A stretch of DNA of 64,000 bases from the NCBI RefSeq assembly GCF_000308755.1, contig NZ_BAGF01000151.1, positions 121,043-185,042 on the forward strand. The letters are read 5' to 3'. Positions within the stretch are counted from its first letter, which is position 1. Each line of letters begins with the position of its first letter. The notes beneath the pieces were generated by a model. It saw nothing but the letters and a program-made list of their open reading frames with translations, searched no databases and was not told the origin of the DNA. Positions 8,201-19,620 of this stretch are shown here, piece by piece. The position numbers and the translations under genes are program-made. Origin of the DNA: Nocardia pneumoniae NBRC 100136. Its GTDB lineage: Bacteria > Actinomycetota > Actinomycetes > Mycobacteriales > Mycobacteriaceae.

Positions 8201-9724
8201 TCAGCGGCTGCCGTCGTCATAGTCGCCGAGCAGGCGGCGCATGATCTTCCCGGACGAGGTGACAGGCAACTGAGATACGAACTGGACCGCGCGGGGAACC
8301 TTGTATGCGGCCAGGTGAGCGCGGCAGTGCGCGATGAGCGCCTCCCTGCTGACCTCCGCGCCGGGTTTCACCACGACATAGGCCTTTGCCAATTCGCCCT
8401 TCATCGCGTCGGGTACGGCCGCCACGGCAGCGAGAGCGACCGCGGGATGCATGCACAGTACGCGCTCGATCTCCGCGGGATAGACGTTGAAACCGGCAGT
8501 CAGGATCATGTCCTTCTTGCGGTCGACGATGGTGAAGTACCCGTCCTCATCCATCGTTGCGATATCGCCGGTGTGGAGCCAGCCGTCCGGTTCGATGGTG
8601 TCCGACGTCGCAGCCGTGTTGCCGTAGTAGCCCTGCATCACGAGCGGCCCCCGGAACATCAGCTCGCCGCGCTCCCCCACGGGCATCTCTCTGCTCGCAT
8701 CATTTGCGTCGACGATCCGCATTGCGTTGCCGGGGAAAGGGATTCCGATCGTCCCGGGCTTGTTGGGGCCGACCACGGGATTGGCGCTGCTGACACCCGC
8801 CAGTTCGGTCATCCCCCAGACCTCATGAACGGGGCAGCCCGTTCGCTCTGTGAACTCGACCGACTTGGCCGCCGGCAGGGTCTGGCCACCGACCCAGCAA
8901 CGCTTCAGGCTCGACAGGTCGTATTTGTCGAAGTCGGGATGCGCCAGCAGATAGTAGTAGGCGGTCGGAACACCATCCATCAGTGTGGCAGCCTGCTCGC
9001 TGATAGCACTCAGAACCGCCACCTCATCGAAGCGGGGAATCATGATCAAGCACGAGCCGGCCATCACCGAAGCATTCAACACGCACGATCCATAGACGTG
9101 CGGCAGCGGCAGAGCGCTCACGATCCGGTCATGCGGACCTCTCGCTCCCATCGTCGCCGTCCCCGTCGCGGCGCCGATCACCGAACGATGACTCTGCATC
9201 GCTCCCTTGGGGCGACCCGTCGTCCCCGACGTGTAGCAGATCGCGGCGAGATCCCCGGGCTCCCGCGCCACAGGAGCGAAATCGGGGCCGCCGCAGGTGA
9301 GCCAGTCCGAGAACGCTGCCGCGCCGGGGCTCGAGCCGCCCCACACGACGACCTGCGCAGTCTGGTCCGCTCGTGCCTCGAGCAGCGCCCGGCCTCGATC
9401 GGCCGACGCAACGACAACTCGCGCGCCGGCATCCTCGGTGATGAAGCTGACCTCCTCCGGGGTCAGCATGACATTCGCGGGTATCACCGTGGCACCGGTC
9501 TTCGCGATCCCGTAGTAGGCGAAGATCCATTCGACACAGTTGTGTCCATACAGCACAACTCGATCGCCCGCTACGACGCCGGTGCTCGTGAGTCCGTTCG
9601 CGACACGATTCGACTGACGCTCCAGGTCGATGAACGACACGGTCCGACCCTCGATAACGAACGCGGCGCGGGCCCCGAATCGCCGCGCGGCTATCGGAGC
9701 AATATCACCGATCGTGCGCGTCAT
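8201..9724 (-). CDS. AMP-forming acyl-CoA synthetase
   Basis: A 507-aa adenylate-forming ligase (ANL family). P-loop-like motif ICYTSGTTGRPKGAMQSH at about residue 163-180, VWGMTELAG (A5), GWLHTGDIATMDEDGYFTIV (A7 region with the ATP-ribose Asp) and the catalytic C-terminal Lys in TSSGKIMRRLL. It converts a carboxylic acid plus ATP and CoA to the acyl-CoA. ATG 9724 precedes TRTIGDIAPIAARRFG, with a GGGTGAAG sequence upstream; a longer start is possible but has no family match. An isochorismatase-type hydrolase lies upstream on the same strand. It probably activates the acid released by nearby amidases, by inference from context. Confidence 0.85.
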   Translation of the reverse strand: MTRTIGDIAPIAARRFGARAAFVIEGRTVSFIDLERQSNRVANGLTSTGVVAGDRVVLYGHNCVEWIFAYYGIAKTGATVIPANVMLTPEEVSFITEDAGARVVVASADRGRALLEARADQTAQVVVWGGSSPGAAAFSDWLTCGGPDFAPVAREPGDLAAICYTSGTTGRPKGAMQSHRSVIGAATGTATMGARGPHDRIVSALPLPHVYGSCVLNASVMAGSCLIMIPRFDEVAVLSAISEQAATLMDGVPTAYYYLLAHPDFDKYDLSSLKRCWVGGQTLPAAKSVEFTERTGCPVHEVWGMTELAGVSSANPVVGPNKPGTIGIPFPGNAMRIVDANDASREMPVGERGELMFRGPLVMQGYYGNTAATSDTIEPDGWLHTGDIATMDEDGYFTIVDRKKDMILTAGFNVYPAEIERVLCMHPAVALAAVAAVPDAMKGELAKAYVVVKPGAEVSREALIAHCRAHLAAYKVPRAVQFVSQLPVTSSGKIMRRLLGDYDDGSR

Positions 9725-9889
9725 GACTTCACCCTCCCGTACACCAACCATTTCATTCCTGACGTTCCTCACGTGGATCTCGACTGTTACCCTGATCGCG
9801 GCGCTACCAGCCAAGCCAGCAGCGCCGCGAGTAATTGGTGTCAGGGTTCGCCGGTTCGGCCGTACTGCGACGGAGTCGTCGCGCCTTTC

Positions 9890-10537
9890 CTACCCGGAAA
9901 TGGCGACGTCCGCACGCAACCGGCCCATGAGGGTCTCCGCGTCGATAACCTCGGCGTAGCCCTGCTTCAGGGTCTCGACCGTGACCCGATGCATCGTCTC
10001 GGCGGGCGTGCCGTCAATACCGTCGAAAGTGCAATTCAGGTCGTCGACAAAAATGACCTTGTAATCCCGATTGAAAGCATCGATCGTGGTGGTGAGGCAG
10101 CAGAAGTTCGTGGCCATTCCTGTGACGATGATCGTATCCCGACCCCGGAACGGTGGATTGCTGAGAACCACGTCGAGCTTCGAGGCATAGAAGGAGCTGT
10201 ACTTCCACTTCTGGATGTAGACCTCGTATTCGCTGAACGCCTCCGGCCGGAGCGTATCTACAACCTCGACTCCCGAGGTTCCCGGGATGCAACTGTTGCG
10301 CGTCTGATGCCAGTAGTCGTCGAGGCGGTCGTCCCCACCGCCGTGATCCCCACCCGAGAAATGCGACGCGCTATAGGCGATCGGCACCTTATTCGCTCGA
10401 GCGAACTCGAGGAGCTCCTTCGTCTTGGGATACATATCGCGCCCGGCGTCGATCACCCACTCCTTGCCGGGCTCGAGGAAATCTCTGATCATGTCGACCA
10501 CGATGATGATCGCGTCATCGACAAGTTTCTTGCTCAT
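9890..10537 (-). CDS. Isochorismatase-family cysteine hydrolase
   Basis: A 215-aa protein with the catalytic triad of the isochorismatase/nicotinamidase fold: Asp in IIVVDMIRDFLEPG (about residue 15), Lys in YIQKWKYSSFY (about 116-118) and the nucleophilic Cys in VTGMATNFCCLTTTIDAF (two adjacent Cys; the first aligns with the nucleophile). It also has the typical cis-peptide-like VTGMATN turn. Family members hydrolyse amides such as nicotinamide, ureidoacrylate, N-carbamoylsarcosine or biuret. The start at ATG 10537 follows a GGAG about 13 bases upstream. It probably forms a leftward unit with the acyl-CoA ligase 165 bp downstream. Confidence 0.82.
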   Translation of the reverse strand: MSKKLVDDAIIIVVDMIRDFLEPGKEWVIDAGRDMYPKTKELLEFARANKVPIAYSASHFSGGDHGGGDDRLDDYWHQTRNSCIPGTSGVEVVDTLRPEAFSEYEVYIQKWKYSSFYASKLDVVLSNPPFRGRDTIIVTGMATNFCCLTTTIDAFNRDYKVIFVDDLNCTFDGIDGTPAETMHRVTVETLKQGYAEVIDAETLMGRLRADVAISG

Positions 10538-11267
10538 AGCGCCGCTACTCCATTCCTCGGTGTTGATTCGGCTGTTGACAGGATGGTTCCGTAACAACCG
10601 CATCGCCATACGTCAACTGACGGATTTGTGCTCCCGACTTGGCAGATGCAGAGCCCGTTGCAGAGGCGCTCCCGGCCGGGGAGCCAGCGACATCGGCGGG
10701 CTCGGAGGCAATTACGGCGCCAGCCTCTGATCAGCCTCCCGCGCCGGACAGACCGCGCACCGCGACGGCGCCACCATCCACCGCCGACCTCACTGGCGGC
10801 ACCTTCTACCTCAGGGAGGGTCGCAACGTGGTCACCGACGACCACGGTCTCGACATTGGCGTACTCCTCCTGCACCTGCTCGCCGCCGACCAGGCGATCA
10901 CCATCACCCGCGTATCAATCCCGCCGGAAGCTCGTCGCCGACGTGGCCGCCGCGAAGGACGTCGGCTATTGCGGGCACGGCACAGTGCCTTCCCGATACG
11001 ACGCACCCGTTAGAGCGAAAGGCGCCGCCGGCGGCATCGACGGAGGCTGGTCTGGGTAGATTCGGGTCACGCAAAATCGGTCGATTGACATATGGCCTCG
11101 GCGTACTCAGGCAGAGATCCTACGTGTGTCGGCGAGGAGCAGATAAACGAAGCGCTGAGGCTGTCGCCTTGGCGGATGCGAGTCTCTGCTAGCTGACGAG
11201 GCCCAGGCGATCGAACGCTTCACGAGTCGTGGACATTGATTTGCTATTTACCTAGAAAGAGAGGGCC
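10538..11267. other. Intergenic region with a possible small ORF, unassigned
   Basis: A 730-bp gap. A rightward frame at 10639-11013 contains STADLTGGTFYLREGRNV and LDIGVLLLHLLAADQAIT, which look protein-like but match no family I know. Its tail becomes Arg-rich, suggesting a frame change near 10935. It may be a decayed gene. The promoter of the isochorismatase gene and that of the broken amidase must also lie here. Confidence 0.3.
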
Positions 11268-12459
11268 ATGGGCGTGAATGAGATCTGTCTGATGGAAGCC
11301 ACGGAATTGGCGGCGAAGATCAGGCAGAAGATTCTCTCGCCAGTTGAGGTGGTGGATGCTTTCCTCGATCAAGCCGACCGGATCAACCCTCAGGTCAACG
11401 CGTACTGCTTCACACTTCACGAGCGAGCGCGTGCGAAGGCTCGCGAGGCGGAGGCTGCGGTCACTTCCGGCAAAGAACTGGGGGCTCTGCACGGTGTACC
11501 CATCGCGATCAAGGACATCACCGTGTCGAAGGAATCGAGACGACGTTCGGGTCGTGGGCGCTCAAGGGCAACATACCCGATAAGATCCCGTCCTCTTGTT
11601 GCGGAACCTTCGGCTTGAAGCCGCAATTCGGGCGAACCCTCCGGAATCCTGGAGACTCACTATGAGAGTCTTCTGAACTTCGGACCCATGACATGGGCCG
11701 TCCGGGGCGCCGCTATCTTGATGTCGGTTTGGGCAGGCCCGGATGCACGGGATGCCCTTTTCCTTGCCGGACACCGGGGAGGACTGGCTCGGCGCGCTTC
11801 AAGGCGATGTTCGCGGCGCGAAGATCGCGTACTCACCCGATGTGGGCTGGGCTGTGGACCCGCGAGTCAGGGAGGTCGTCGAGAAGGCGGTATCGACGTT
11901 GAGTGATCTCGGCTGCCAGGTCGAAGAGGTTCCGATCAAGGTGACCGAGGAGGTTTACGAGGCCGAGCTGGTCAAGTGGGCGTCGTTGTCTGCTCTATTC
12001 AAGAAGTACGCGACGCCGGAGAATCGCACGCGCATGTGTGACTTCATCCTCGAGATGTTCGACCTGGGTAACGCCAGGTCGGCGGCCGACTGCATCAAAA
12101 TGGACATCGCTCGCAGTCGCTGGTATGACCAGACGCAGAGAGTTCTGGACAAGTACGACTACCTGGTCTGCCCGACCATCGCAGTTCCGCCTCCGTCTGC
12201 CGAAGGAATGTCCTCTGGCCCAGATATTGTTGCCGGCAAGCATGTTCACATGTGGCTGGGCTGGGTCTTGACATGGCCTTTCAATCTGTCGATGCACCCG
12301 ACGGCCAGCGTTCCCGTCGAATTTACTCCAGGGAACCTTCCCGTGGGCATGCAGATAGTCGGCAGGCGTTTCCGGGAGACCGATGTCCTGCGGCTGGCGG
12401 CACGCTCCGAGGAGGCGTCGCCGTGGACGCACCGGCGGCCGGCCCTCGCGCTGGGATAG
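11268..12459 (+). pseudogene. Amidase-signature family pseudogene (internal deletion and frameshifts)
   Basis: The N-terminal piece (11268 to about 11540) reads ATELAAKIRQKILSPVEVVD and ALHGVPIAIKDITV, including the first catalytic Lys of the amidase signature family. The middle is collapsed: a scrap reading CCGTFGLKPQFGRT lies in another frame near 11600-11635, so the segment with the GGSSGG Ser-cisSer catalytic motif is missing. A third frame from 11743 gives an intact C-terminal half (GAKIAYSPDVGWAVDPRVRE to LPVGMQIVGRRFRETDVLRL). The family is about 470-500 aa; this sum is about 400 codons with no active site, so it is dead as an amidase. An intact amidase lies 1.8 kb downstream. Confidence 0.85.
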
Positions 12460-12730
12460 CCGGCGCCCGCGGTCCTCGAGGACTCCACCGCGAGTCGGTG
12501 TAGCAGAGAGGCGATGTCTCAGGTGGTGGGGACAAGGTCAGCGTTTCCCCACCACGACCGCAGGTATGTCGGAAAAGTTTGCCCAGCAAACGCGGGTAAG
12601 TGGATGTGGCGTGGGATTACTTCCCGCGTAAATGTCTCGCGCGCGCACCATTTCATGCGGCATCTGCTTGGCGGCCACGACGACCGCGCTCGCTACAGAA
12701 TGTTGTCCCAAAAGGGAAAGACCCGCTCCC

Positions 12731-13801
12731 TCATGGATCTTCGCCGAGGAGCAACCCCTGGCTGACCGCAATAGCAACGAGTTGTGAGCGCGTCGAGCAG
12801 GACAGCTTGGTCAAGATATGCTCCACGTGGGTCGACACGGTCCGCACGCTTATGAATAGGCGCTGGGCGATTTTGGGATTGGACAAGCCGCTCGCTATGA
12901 GATGCAGGACTTCCAACTCGCGGGGCGTCAGGCCGTACGGCCACGGTGTGGCCTCCGCAGTCACCAGAGCTACACCGTCTGGACAGGGGACCACCGTGAT
13001 TCTCCAGCAGGGCCCGGACCGCTTCGGCCAGAGAAAACTACAGCGCTGCCAGCTCCCGGCCAGACGGGTGAGAAGGTGCAGCAGGGCGCTGTCCTCGGCC
13101 AATTTGGGCCCGGTCTCGTGGCCGGGTACTTCGGCGACCATCCCGTGAGACGACACGATGACCGCCCCGGCTCCCGGAGCGAGCGTATCGACGAGGGTCT
13201 TCGGTGTGCGGAGCGTGTCACACACCATGGCAAAGAGCCCCCGGAACCGTTCGAGAGTCTCCCGCCCCTCGTCGGTGGCATCGGAGGGCTTCGACCAGCT
13301 CATGTGCAGCGAACCGGTGTACCGGCCATCCGGCAGCCGCAAACAGAACGTCGTCCCTTCGTGAAACCCCTCCGGTATGAGGAACTCCTCAGCAGTAATG
13401 GTCCCCGCGAAGTCGAGGTTCCAGTCCCGGGCCATATCCCGCCACCGCAGCGCTCCAGACGTTCGCATGCGCATCAGCGGGAAGGCCGGATTATCCCTCA
13501 CGAAGCCATCGTTGATGTGCTCGATAGTCCTTTTCGAGTAGCCGTCGCTAGCCAGTTCCCGATGACCATGCTTGCCGAGGAGAGGGTCCCACGCGCTGAG
13601 GAGGTAGGCGGAACAGGGAACGAGCTCTCGAAGTAGGCGCGTGGTCTCCTCAGCTTGCTCCCGGACCTCGTCGCGCGGACACCGCACGAGGCCGCCCTCG
13701 TTGGCGGCCGTTTGCAGCCTTGTTTCGAATCGCGTAACCAACGCGACCACCTCGAAATCGCTCCACGCTGGCCCATACTGTGGGTCGAATCGTGCGCCCA
13801 A
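12731..13801 (-). CDS. LuxR-family transcriptional regulator (GAF-like N-terminus)
   Basis: A 356-aa protein. The C-terminal LuxR/GerE helix-turn-helix is clear at about 290-350 (YGLTPRELEVLHLIASGLSN then IAQRLFISVRTVSTHVEHIL, TKLSCSTRSQLVAIAV). The N-terminal 250 residues show no receiver domain and resemble the GAF-like sensing region found in stand-alone actinobacterial LuxR proteins. TTG 13801 is the furthest start; an internal GTG about 20 codons in is also possible. It faces the amidase pseudogene convergently and has a counterpart at 15765-16739 beside the intact amidase, suggesting each amidase module has its own regulator. Confidence 0.83.
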   Translation of the reverse strand: MGARFDPQYGPAWSDFEVVALVTRFETRLQTAANEGGLVRCPRDEVREQAEETTRLLRELVPCSAYLLSAWDPLLGKHGHRELASDGYSKRTIEHINDGFVRDNPAFPLMRMRTSGALRWRDMARDWNLDFAGTITAEEFLIPEGFHEGTTFCLRLPDGRYTGSLHMSWSKPSDATDEGRETLERFRGLFAMVCDTLRTPKTLVDTLAPGAGAVIVSSHGMVAEVPGHETGPKLAEDSALLHLLTRLAGSWQRCSFLWPKRSGPCWRITVVPCPDGVALVTAEATPWPYGLTPRELEVLHLIASGLSNPKIAQRLFISVRTVSTHVEHILTKLSCSTRSQLVAIAVSQGLLLGEDP

Positions 13802-14278
13802 GTCTAGCGCAGTTATTGTTCAGTGATTCTGCATTATGCAGAGGTTGATCGATCGCGCTCATAACGGGCTGGTGAAGTTTACGGTCGACGAGCACGCTGA
13901 GATACGAACGCGGGGGAACGGTCCGGATCTGACGGCGACCGTGGCGATGCGGGTGCGGATCGTTCGTTGCTCAGTGCGGACAGACGACTGGCCTGACTCG
14001 GCGTTGCGCACTGGGATTGCTTCCACGGGCCCTCGTGGTCGTCCAGGCCGGTGACGTGGTCCATCGAGACCCCGGTGTTCGTCGATAAACGCCGCCCCGT
14101 AGCAGGCGGGTCGTGTAGAGGTCCATGCGGCGCTCGCCCGGGAGCCAACGGAGCAAGGCAGCTTGTCCCTAGCTGAACGACCACGACACGACGGTCGATT
14201 GGGCAGATCTGCCCTAGGAAGGCATTGCCCGACTCACTTTACTTGCTCCAACGGCCAACCGACGGACGGAGAAGTGAG
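13802..14278. other. Intergenic region between divergent LuxR and amidase genes
   Basis: About 480 bp between the leftward LuxR gene and the rightward amidase gene, so it holds both promoters. I see no gene with family support and no clear palindrome. A purine-rich ribosome site (GGACGGAGAAGTGAG) precedes the amidase ATG at 14279. Confidence 0.5.
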
Positions 14279-15715
14279 ATGAACATCGAGGAGTACACCC
14301 GGCAGGACGCGACCGGGCTTGCGGAACTCATCCGCAGTGGCGAGGTGTCCGCCGAGGAGGTGCACACCGTCGCCGTCGAGGCGATCGGCAAGGTACAACC
14401 GCAGATCAACGCCTGCGTCAACGAGCCGTGGGACCGCCCCCTCGACTACAACCCCGACGGCCCCTTCGCCGGCGCGCCCTTCGGGTTGAAGGACCTCATC
14501 TGCCATGCGGCGGGCGTACCGTTCAAGTGGGGAAGCCGTATCACCGGCGAGCACGGGGTCACCCTGGATTACGACACCGAACTGATGGCGCGCTTTCGCC
14601 GCGCCGGCTTGGCAACCACCGTCATGACCGCGACGCCGGAGTTCGGCTACGGCGGCAATACCGAGCCGCTGGTGAATGGCTCGACACGCAATCCGTGGGA
14701 CCTGAGCCGGTCGGTCGGCGGCTCCAGCGGTGGCAGCGGCGCACTCGTCGCGGCAGGCGGCGTGCCGGTCGCGCACGCGAACGATGCCGGCGGCTCGATC
14801 CGCATCCCCTCCTCCTACAACGGGACGGTGGGGCTCAAGCCCAGCCGGGGGGTGGTGTCACTGGGACCCGGCCACGGCGAGGGTGCGACGGGGCTGGCCT
14901 CCGAATTCGTGATCACCCGCAGCATCCGAGACGTGGCCGGCATCCTGGACCAGGTCGCCGGCTGGGTACCGGGCGAGCGCTATCGGGTCCAGGCGCCGGC
15001 CCGTCCCTACACCGATGAGCTGACCGCCGACCGGCGCGGGCTGCGTATCGCCCTGCACACCAGTTCGTGGGCCGGAACACCCGTCGAGCCAGAGGTCGCT
15101 TCCGCCGTCCAGGCAGTCGGCGCCATCTTGGAAAGCCTGGGCCACCACGTCGAGACCGCAACCCCGGTGTTCGACTGGGAGCGATTCATGATCGCCGAGC
15201 ACTGCTTCTGGATCCAGTTCGCGACCGACATGACGGAGGCGGCGAGCGCGCTCTCGGGCATCGCTCCGTCCGAGGAGAGCCTGGAGGCGAGCAACCTGAT
15301 CGCCTACCGCGCCGGGCAGCAGATGACCGCCCGACAGTTCGGCGAGGCACTCGCGATCCAGAACGAGACGAGCCGGATATTCGGCAACTTCTTCACCGAC
15401 TACGACATCCTGATCACTCCGACGACGAACACCACGGCGCTGCCGCTCGCCTTCCTCGACCACAACGACTACAGCCTCGATGCGAACAGCTGGTGCGACT
15501 TGTTCCACAACTACCTGTCCTTCACGCCGCCGTTCAACCAAACCGGCCTGCCTGCGATCAGCCTGCCGCTGGCGCAGTCCTCGGCCGGCATGCCGATCGG
15601 CGTACAACTTGCCGCGGACATGTGCCAGGAGTCGCTGCTCATCGCGGTGGCCGCGCAGTTGGAGCGCGCGATGCCGTGGGCAGATCGCCGTCCAGGTGTT
15701 CACGCCGCGGGCTGA
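14279..15715 (+). CDS. Amidase (amidase-signature family)
   Basis: A 478-aa hydrolase with a complete amidase signature: catalytic Lys in APFGLKDLICHAAG, the cis-Ser in SVGGSSGGSGALVAAGG and the nucleophile Ser in NDAGGSIRIPSSYNGTVGLK. C-terminal motif GMPIGVQLAADMCQESLLI is typical. It hydrolyses carboxamides to acid and ammonia; substrate unknown. ATG 14279 follows GGAGAAGTGAG. A LuxR-type gene and an acyl-CoA ligase follow on the same strand, consistent with amide hydrolysis then activation of the acid to a CoA ester. Compare the broken paralogue at 11268-12459. Confidence 0.87.
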   Translation: MNIEEYTRQDATGLAELIRSGEVSAEEVHTVAVEAIGKVQPQINACVNEPWDRPLDYNPDGPFAGAPFGLKDLICHAAGVPFKWGSRITGEHGVTLDYDTELMARFRRAGLATTVMTATPEFGYGGNTEPLVNGSTRNPWDLSRSVGGSSGGSGALVAAGGVPVAHANDAGGSIRIPSSYNGTVGLKPSRGVVSLGPGHGEGATGLASEFVITRSIRDVAGILDQVAGWVPGERYRVQAPARPYTDELTADRRGLRIALHTSSWAGTPVEPEVASAVQAVGAILESLGHHVETATPVFDWERFMIAEHCFWIQFATDMTEAASALSGIAPSEESLEASNLIAYRAGQQMTARQFGEALAIQNETSRIFGNFFTDYDILITPTTNTTALPLAFLDHNDYSLDANSWCDLFHNYLSFTPPFNQTGLPAISLPLAQSSAGMPIGVQLAADMCQESLLIAVAAQLERAMPWADRRPGVHAAG

Positions 15716-15764
15716 AAGCGTCACAATGGGCAGGAAGGGGCATCGGTGGCGTGGAGCAGGCGGC

Positions 15765-16739
15765 ATGGACGAGCGAGCGGTGGACGCGTTCGGCTACGAA
15801 CTCGCCTCGATTGCCGCGGACGCGCTACGCGGAGTCCGACCGCACGGGCAGTTGCTCCAGCGCATCGGCACGTTGATGGACGTGGATGCGGCGATCGTCA
15901 CACGCCCCGACCTGGCCAGCGGCTCGATGCACGTGCTCGCGCAGCGCGGGTACGGGCCCGAGGAGCTGCGACTGATGACGACACGGTCACTGCTCGCGCG
16001 GGACCCGGCGCTGACGAGCATCCGCCGGGACAGGACTCGACCGCCGATACGGTGGTGGGTCGACCCGGACTACACCTACGAGAACAGCGAGTCGGCTCGC
16101 GAGTTCCTGTGCCCGGCAGGGTTCAACGGCGGGATGTCGATCGGCTACTACACCGAAACCGGCGAGCACGCGGGCTACGTGCACCTGAGCACCCGCGCCC
16201 GCCTCATCCCTTCGCCGGCGCAGCTCGCGGTGCTGGAGCGATCTCTGCCGGTCGTGGCGGCCCTGTTGGACGCCACGCCGGTGGGGCCGGACGCCGAGGT
16301 GGCGGTGGTCGAGGATGGCCGACTGGTGTTCTGCGCAGATGATGTGCCACGCGCCGACATGCAGCAGGTCGCGACCCTGCTGGGTGGGCTGAACGTGCGG
16401 TCGGCCCCGCGGTCCGGCTCGTTCCGCTGGCGTGGCTCGAAGTGGTACCGGATCGACTGGTCATCCAACAATCTTCGTGTCTGCGCAGTCGTGCATCGCG
16501 AAGAGCCGCCGCACCAGCTGACGGCCAAAGAATTCGAGGTCCTGGACCACCTCTGCGCCGGGCTCACCAATGCCGACATCGCCGCTCGCATGTATCTCAG
16601 CGAGCGGACAATCGCTCACCACGTCGAGCGCATCCTCGGCAAGCTCGGCGCGACCACCCGGACAGCGGCGGTCGCCCAAGCGATTCACGAGGCGCTGCTG
16701 CTGCGGCCCATGTGGACACCGGGCGCCCACCGCCGCTGA
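15765..16739 (+). CDS. LuxR-family transcriptional regulator (stand-alone)
   Basis: A 324-aa protein with a C-terminal LuxR/GerE helix-turn-helix at about 255-315 (LTAKEFEVLDHLCAGLTN, IAARMYLSERTIAHHVERI, LGKLGATTRTAAVAQAI). The N-terminal part lacks a phospho-acceptor domain and looks like a GAF-type sensor (VDAAIVTRPDLASGSMHVLA). Start chosen at ATG 15765 because GGAG lies 8 bases upstream; an ATG at 15726 is in frame but lacks a site. It lies 49 bp after the amidase gene and upstream of the acyl-CoA ligase, so it probably controls this small operon. Domain layout parallels the LuxR protein at 12731-13801. Confidence 0.84.
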   Translation: MDERAVDAFGYELASIAADALRGVRPHGQLLQRIGTLMDVDAAIVTRPDLASGSMHVLAQRGYGPEELRLMTTRSLLARDPALTSIRRDRTRPPIRWWVDPDYTYENSESAREFLCPAGFNGGMSIGYYTETGEHAGYVHLSTRARLIPSPAQLAVLERSLPVVAALLDATPVGPDAEVAVVEDGRLVFCADDVPRADMQQVATLLGGLNVRSAPRSGSFRWRGSKWYRIDWSSNNLRVCAVVHREEPPHQLTAKEFEVLDHLCAGLTNADIAARMYLSERTIAHHVERILGKLGATTRTAAVAQAIHEALLLRPMWTPGAHRR

Positions 16740-16822
16740 CGTTCTACTACCACCCCTCTCCCCCATTACCACTGTCGCGCGCCTACGCGCCGGCGCACGC
16801 TACCCATCGAACGGAGCCTTCC

Positions 16823-18463
<1,641 letters not shown>

Positions 18464-18914
18464 GGTGACATCTGCAAGTGGGCCTCGGCTATCGGTTGAG
18501 CAGGTGGTCGAGTGCCCTTGAACATGCAGGGGTGCCGTTGTCCAGGCACAATCACGCCGGTCGAGTTCGAGGCCGCGGGAGCCAGCCGTAGCCAGGCTTG
18601 CGGGCCTACGCCCGCCCCGCCCCGAACGCCACGACGCCGTACCGAGTGCTATGCCCCCACGCTCGCTGTGAGTCTTCGGGTGGCCGGCCTGGGACCGGCG
18701 TGACCAGGGTGGGCGGCGGTCGCCCGTCTCGAAGATGTGACCCATGCAATCACTGGCCCTACGCATGTGCCCTTCGGTTGGACTTGTTGTCGCGGAGTCG
18801 GAGCGCCCGCCCCAGTCGCCGCTTCGTTGCGGCAGTTCCGGGCCGCGGCCGCTGGTACAAGACCGTAGGGTTGGCGACGGTGACCTTCCCGGCGACAGCA
18901 GGCAGGAGTATCTC
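18464..18914. other. Intergenic region upstream of tetR gene 1
   Basis: 450 bp with no supported gene. It separates the acyl-CoA ligase from the first TetR gene and should hold that gene's promoter. A CAGGAG ribosome site lies just before 18915. No clear terminator or palindrome was found by eye. Confidence 0.45.
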
Positions 18915-19538
18915 ATGCCGCCGAACAGTGGGACCCGTCGTCCGACACAGGAACGGGCGAAGGCAACCCGCGAGCACATCCTCGACAGTGCCGCACGGCT
19001 GTTCGGAGAACACGGAATCGCCAACACGTCGACCAGCCGGATCGCCACCGAGGCCGGAGTGAGCGTCAGCACCGTCTACCGTTACTTCACCGACCGCACG
19101 GTCATGGTGGACAAGCTGATCGAGCGGCTAGTGGAAAATGCCGAACAACGCTTCACTCAGCATGTCTTCGGCCTCGCCGGGCAAACCACCGCAGAGCTGA
19201 TGGAGTCGATCTTGGAGGTCATCACCGACGAGCTGATGGCCAACGCCCAGTTGATACGTGCGCTCTCGGTCGGTGTCTCGTTCTATGACACCGGTATCCC
19301 CGAACTCGAACTCCGTCTACGTCTTTTCGCCAAGGTGCTGGTTATCCAGCTGCTCGGACCGGGCGACGACCACAAGTACGACATCATGAGTATCGTGTTG
19401 ATCAACACCGGGATCGCGGCGGCGCTTCGCGCGTCGGTGCTCGAAATCGACAACTCGCAACGTCAGCAGGCTCTCAGCATCACCGCGCGTGCGGTCGCGG
19501 CGTGGATCGAATCCGAACGCCCGCAAGGCTCGGCATGA
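18915..19538 (+). CDS. TetR-family regulator (paralogue 1 of 3)
   Basis: A 207-aa repressor. N-terminal HTH: REHILDSAARLFGEHGIANT, TSRIATEAGVSVSTVYRYF, then TDRTVMVDKLIERLVENAEQ. The ligand-binding part contains LITDEL-type helices and ends AVAAWIESERPQGSA. It is closely similar along its whole length to the genes at 19621 and 22258 (shared LVIQLLGPGDDHK-type segment and AARLFGEHGIANTST HTH), so the three are paralogues. CAGGAG precedes ATG 18915. Target genes are unknown; there is no obvious transporter or enzyme next door. Confidence 0.87.
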   Translation: MPPNSGTRRPTQERAKATREHILDSAARLFGEHGIANTSTSRIATEAGVSVSTVYRYFTDRTVMVDKLIERLVENAEQRFTQHVFGLAGQTTAELMESILEVITDELMANAQLIRALSVGVSFYDTGIPELELRLRLFAKVLVIQLLGPGDDHKYDIMSIVLINTGIAAALRASVLEIDNSQRQQALSITARAVAAWIESERPQGSA

Positions 19539-19620
19539 CGCAGGTTGAACGCTTGGCAATCGGCGCACCGTCAGGTCGCACAACACCGCGCCTCCTGCGC
19601 CGGCAGACAGAAGCGGGTAC

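Noticed and set aside
8315..10594. A 759-codon open frame on the + strand
   Set aside because: It lies opposite the acyl-CoA ligase and isochorismatase-type genes, has no family motif and is His/Arg-rich as expected for the antisense of high-GC genes.
11085..11115. A TTGACA -35-like sequence upstream of the amidase pseudogene
   Set aside because: No acceptable -10 hexamer lies 16-19 bp downstream, so a promoter cannot be supported.
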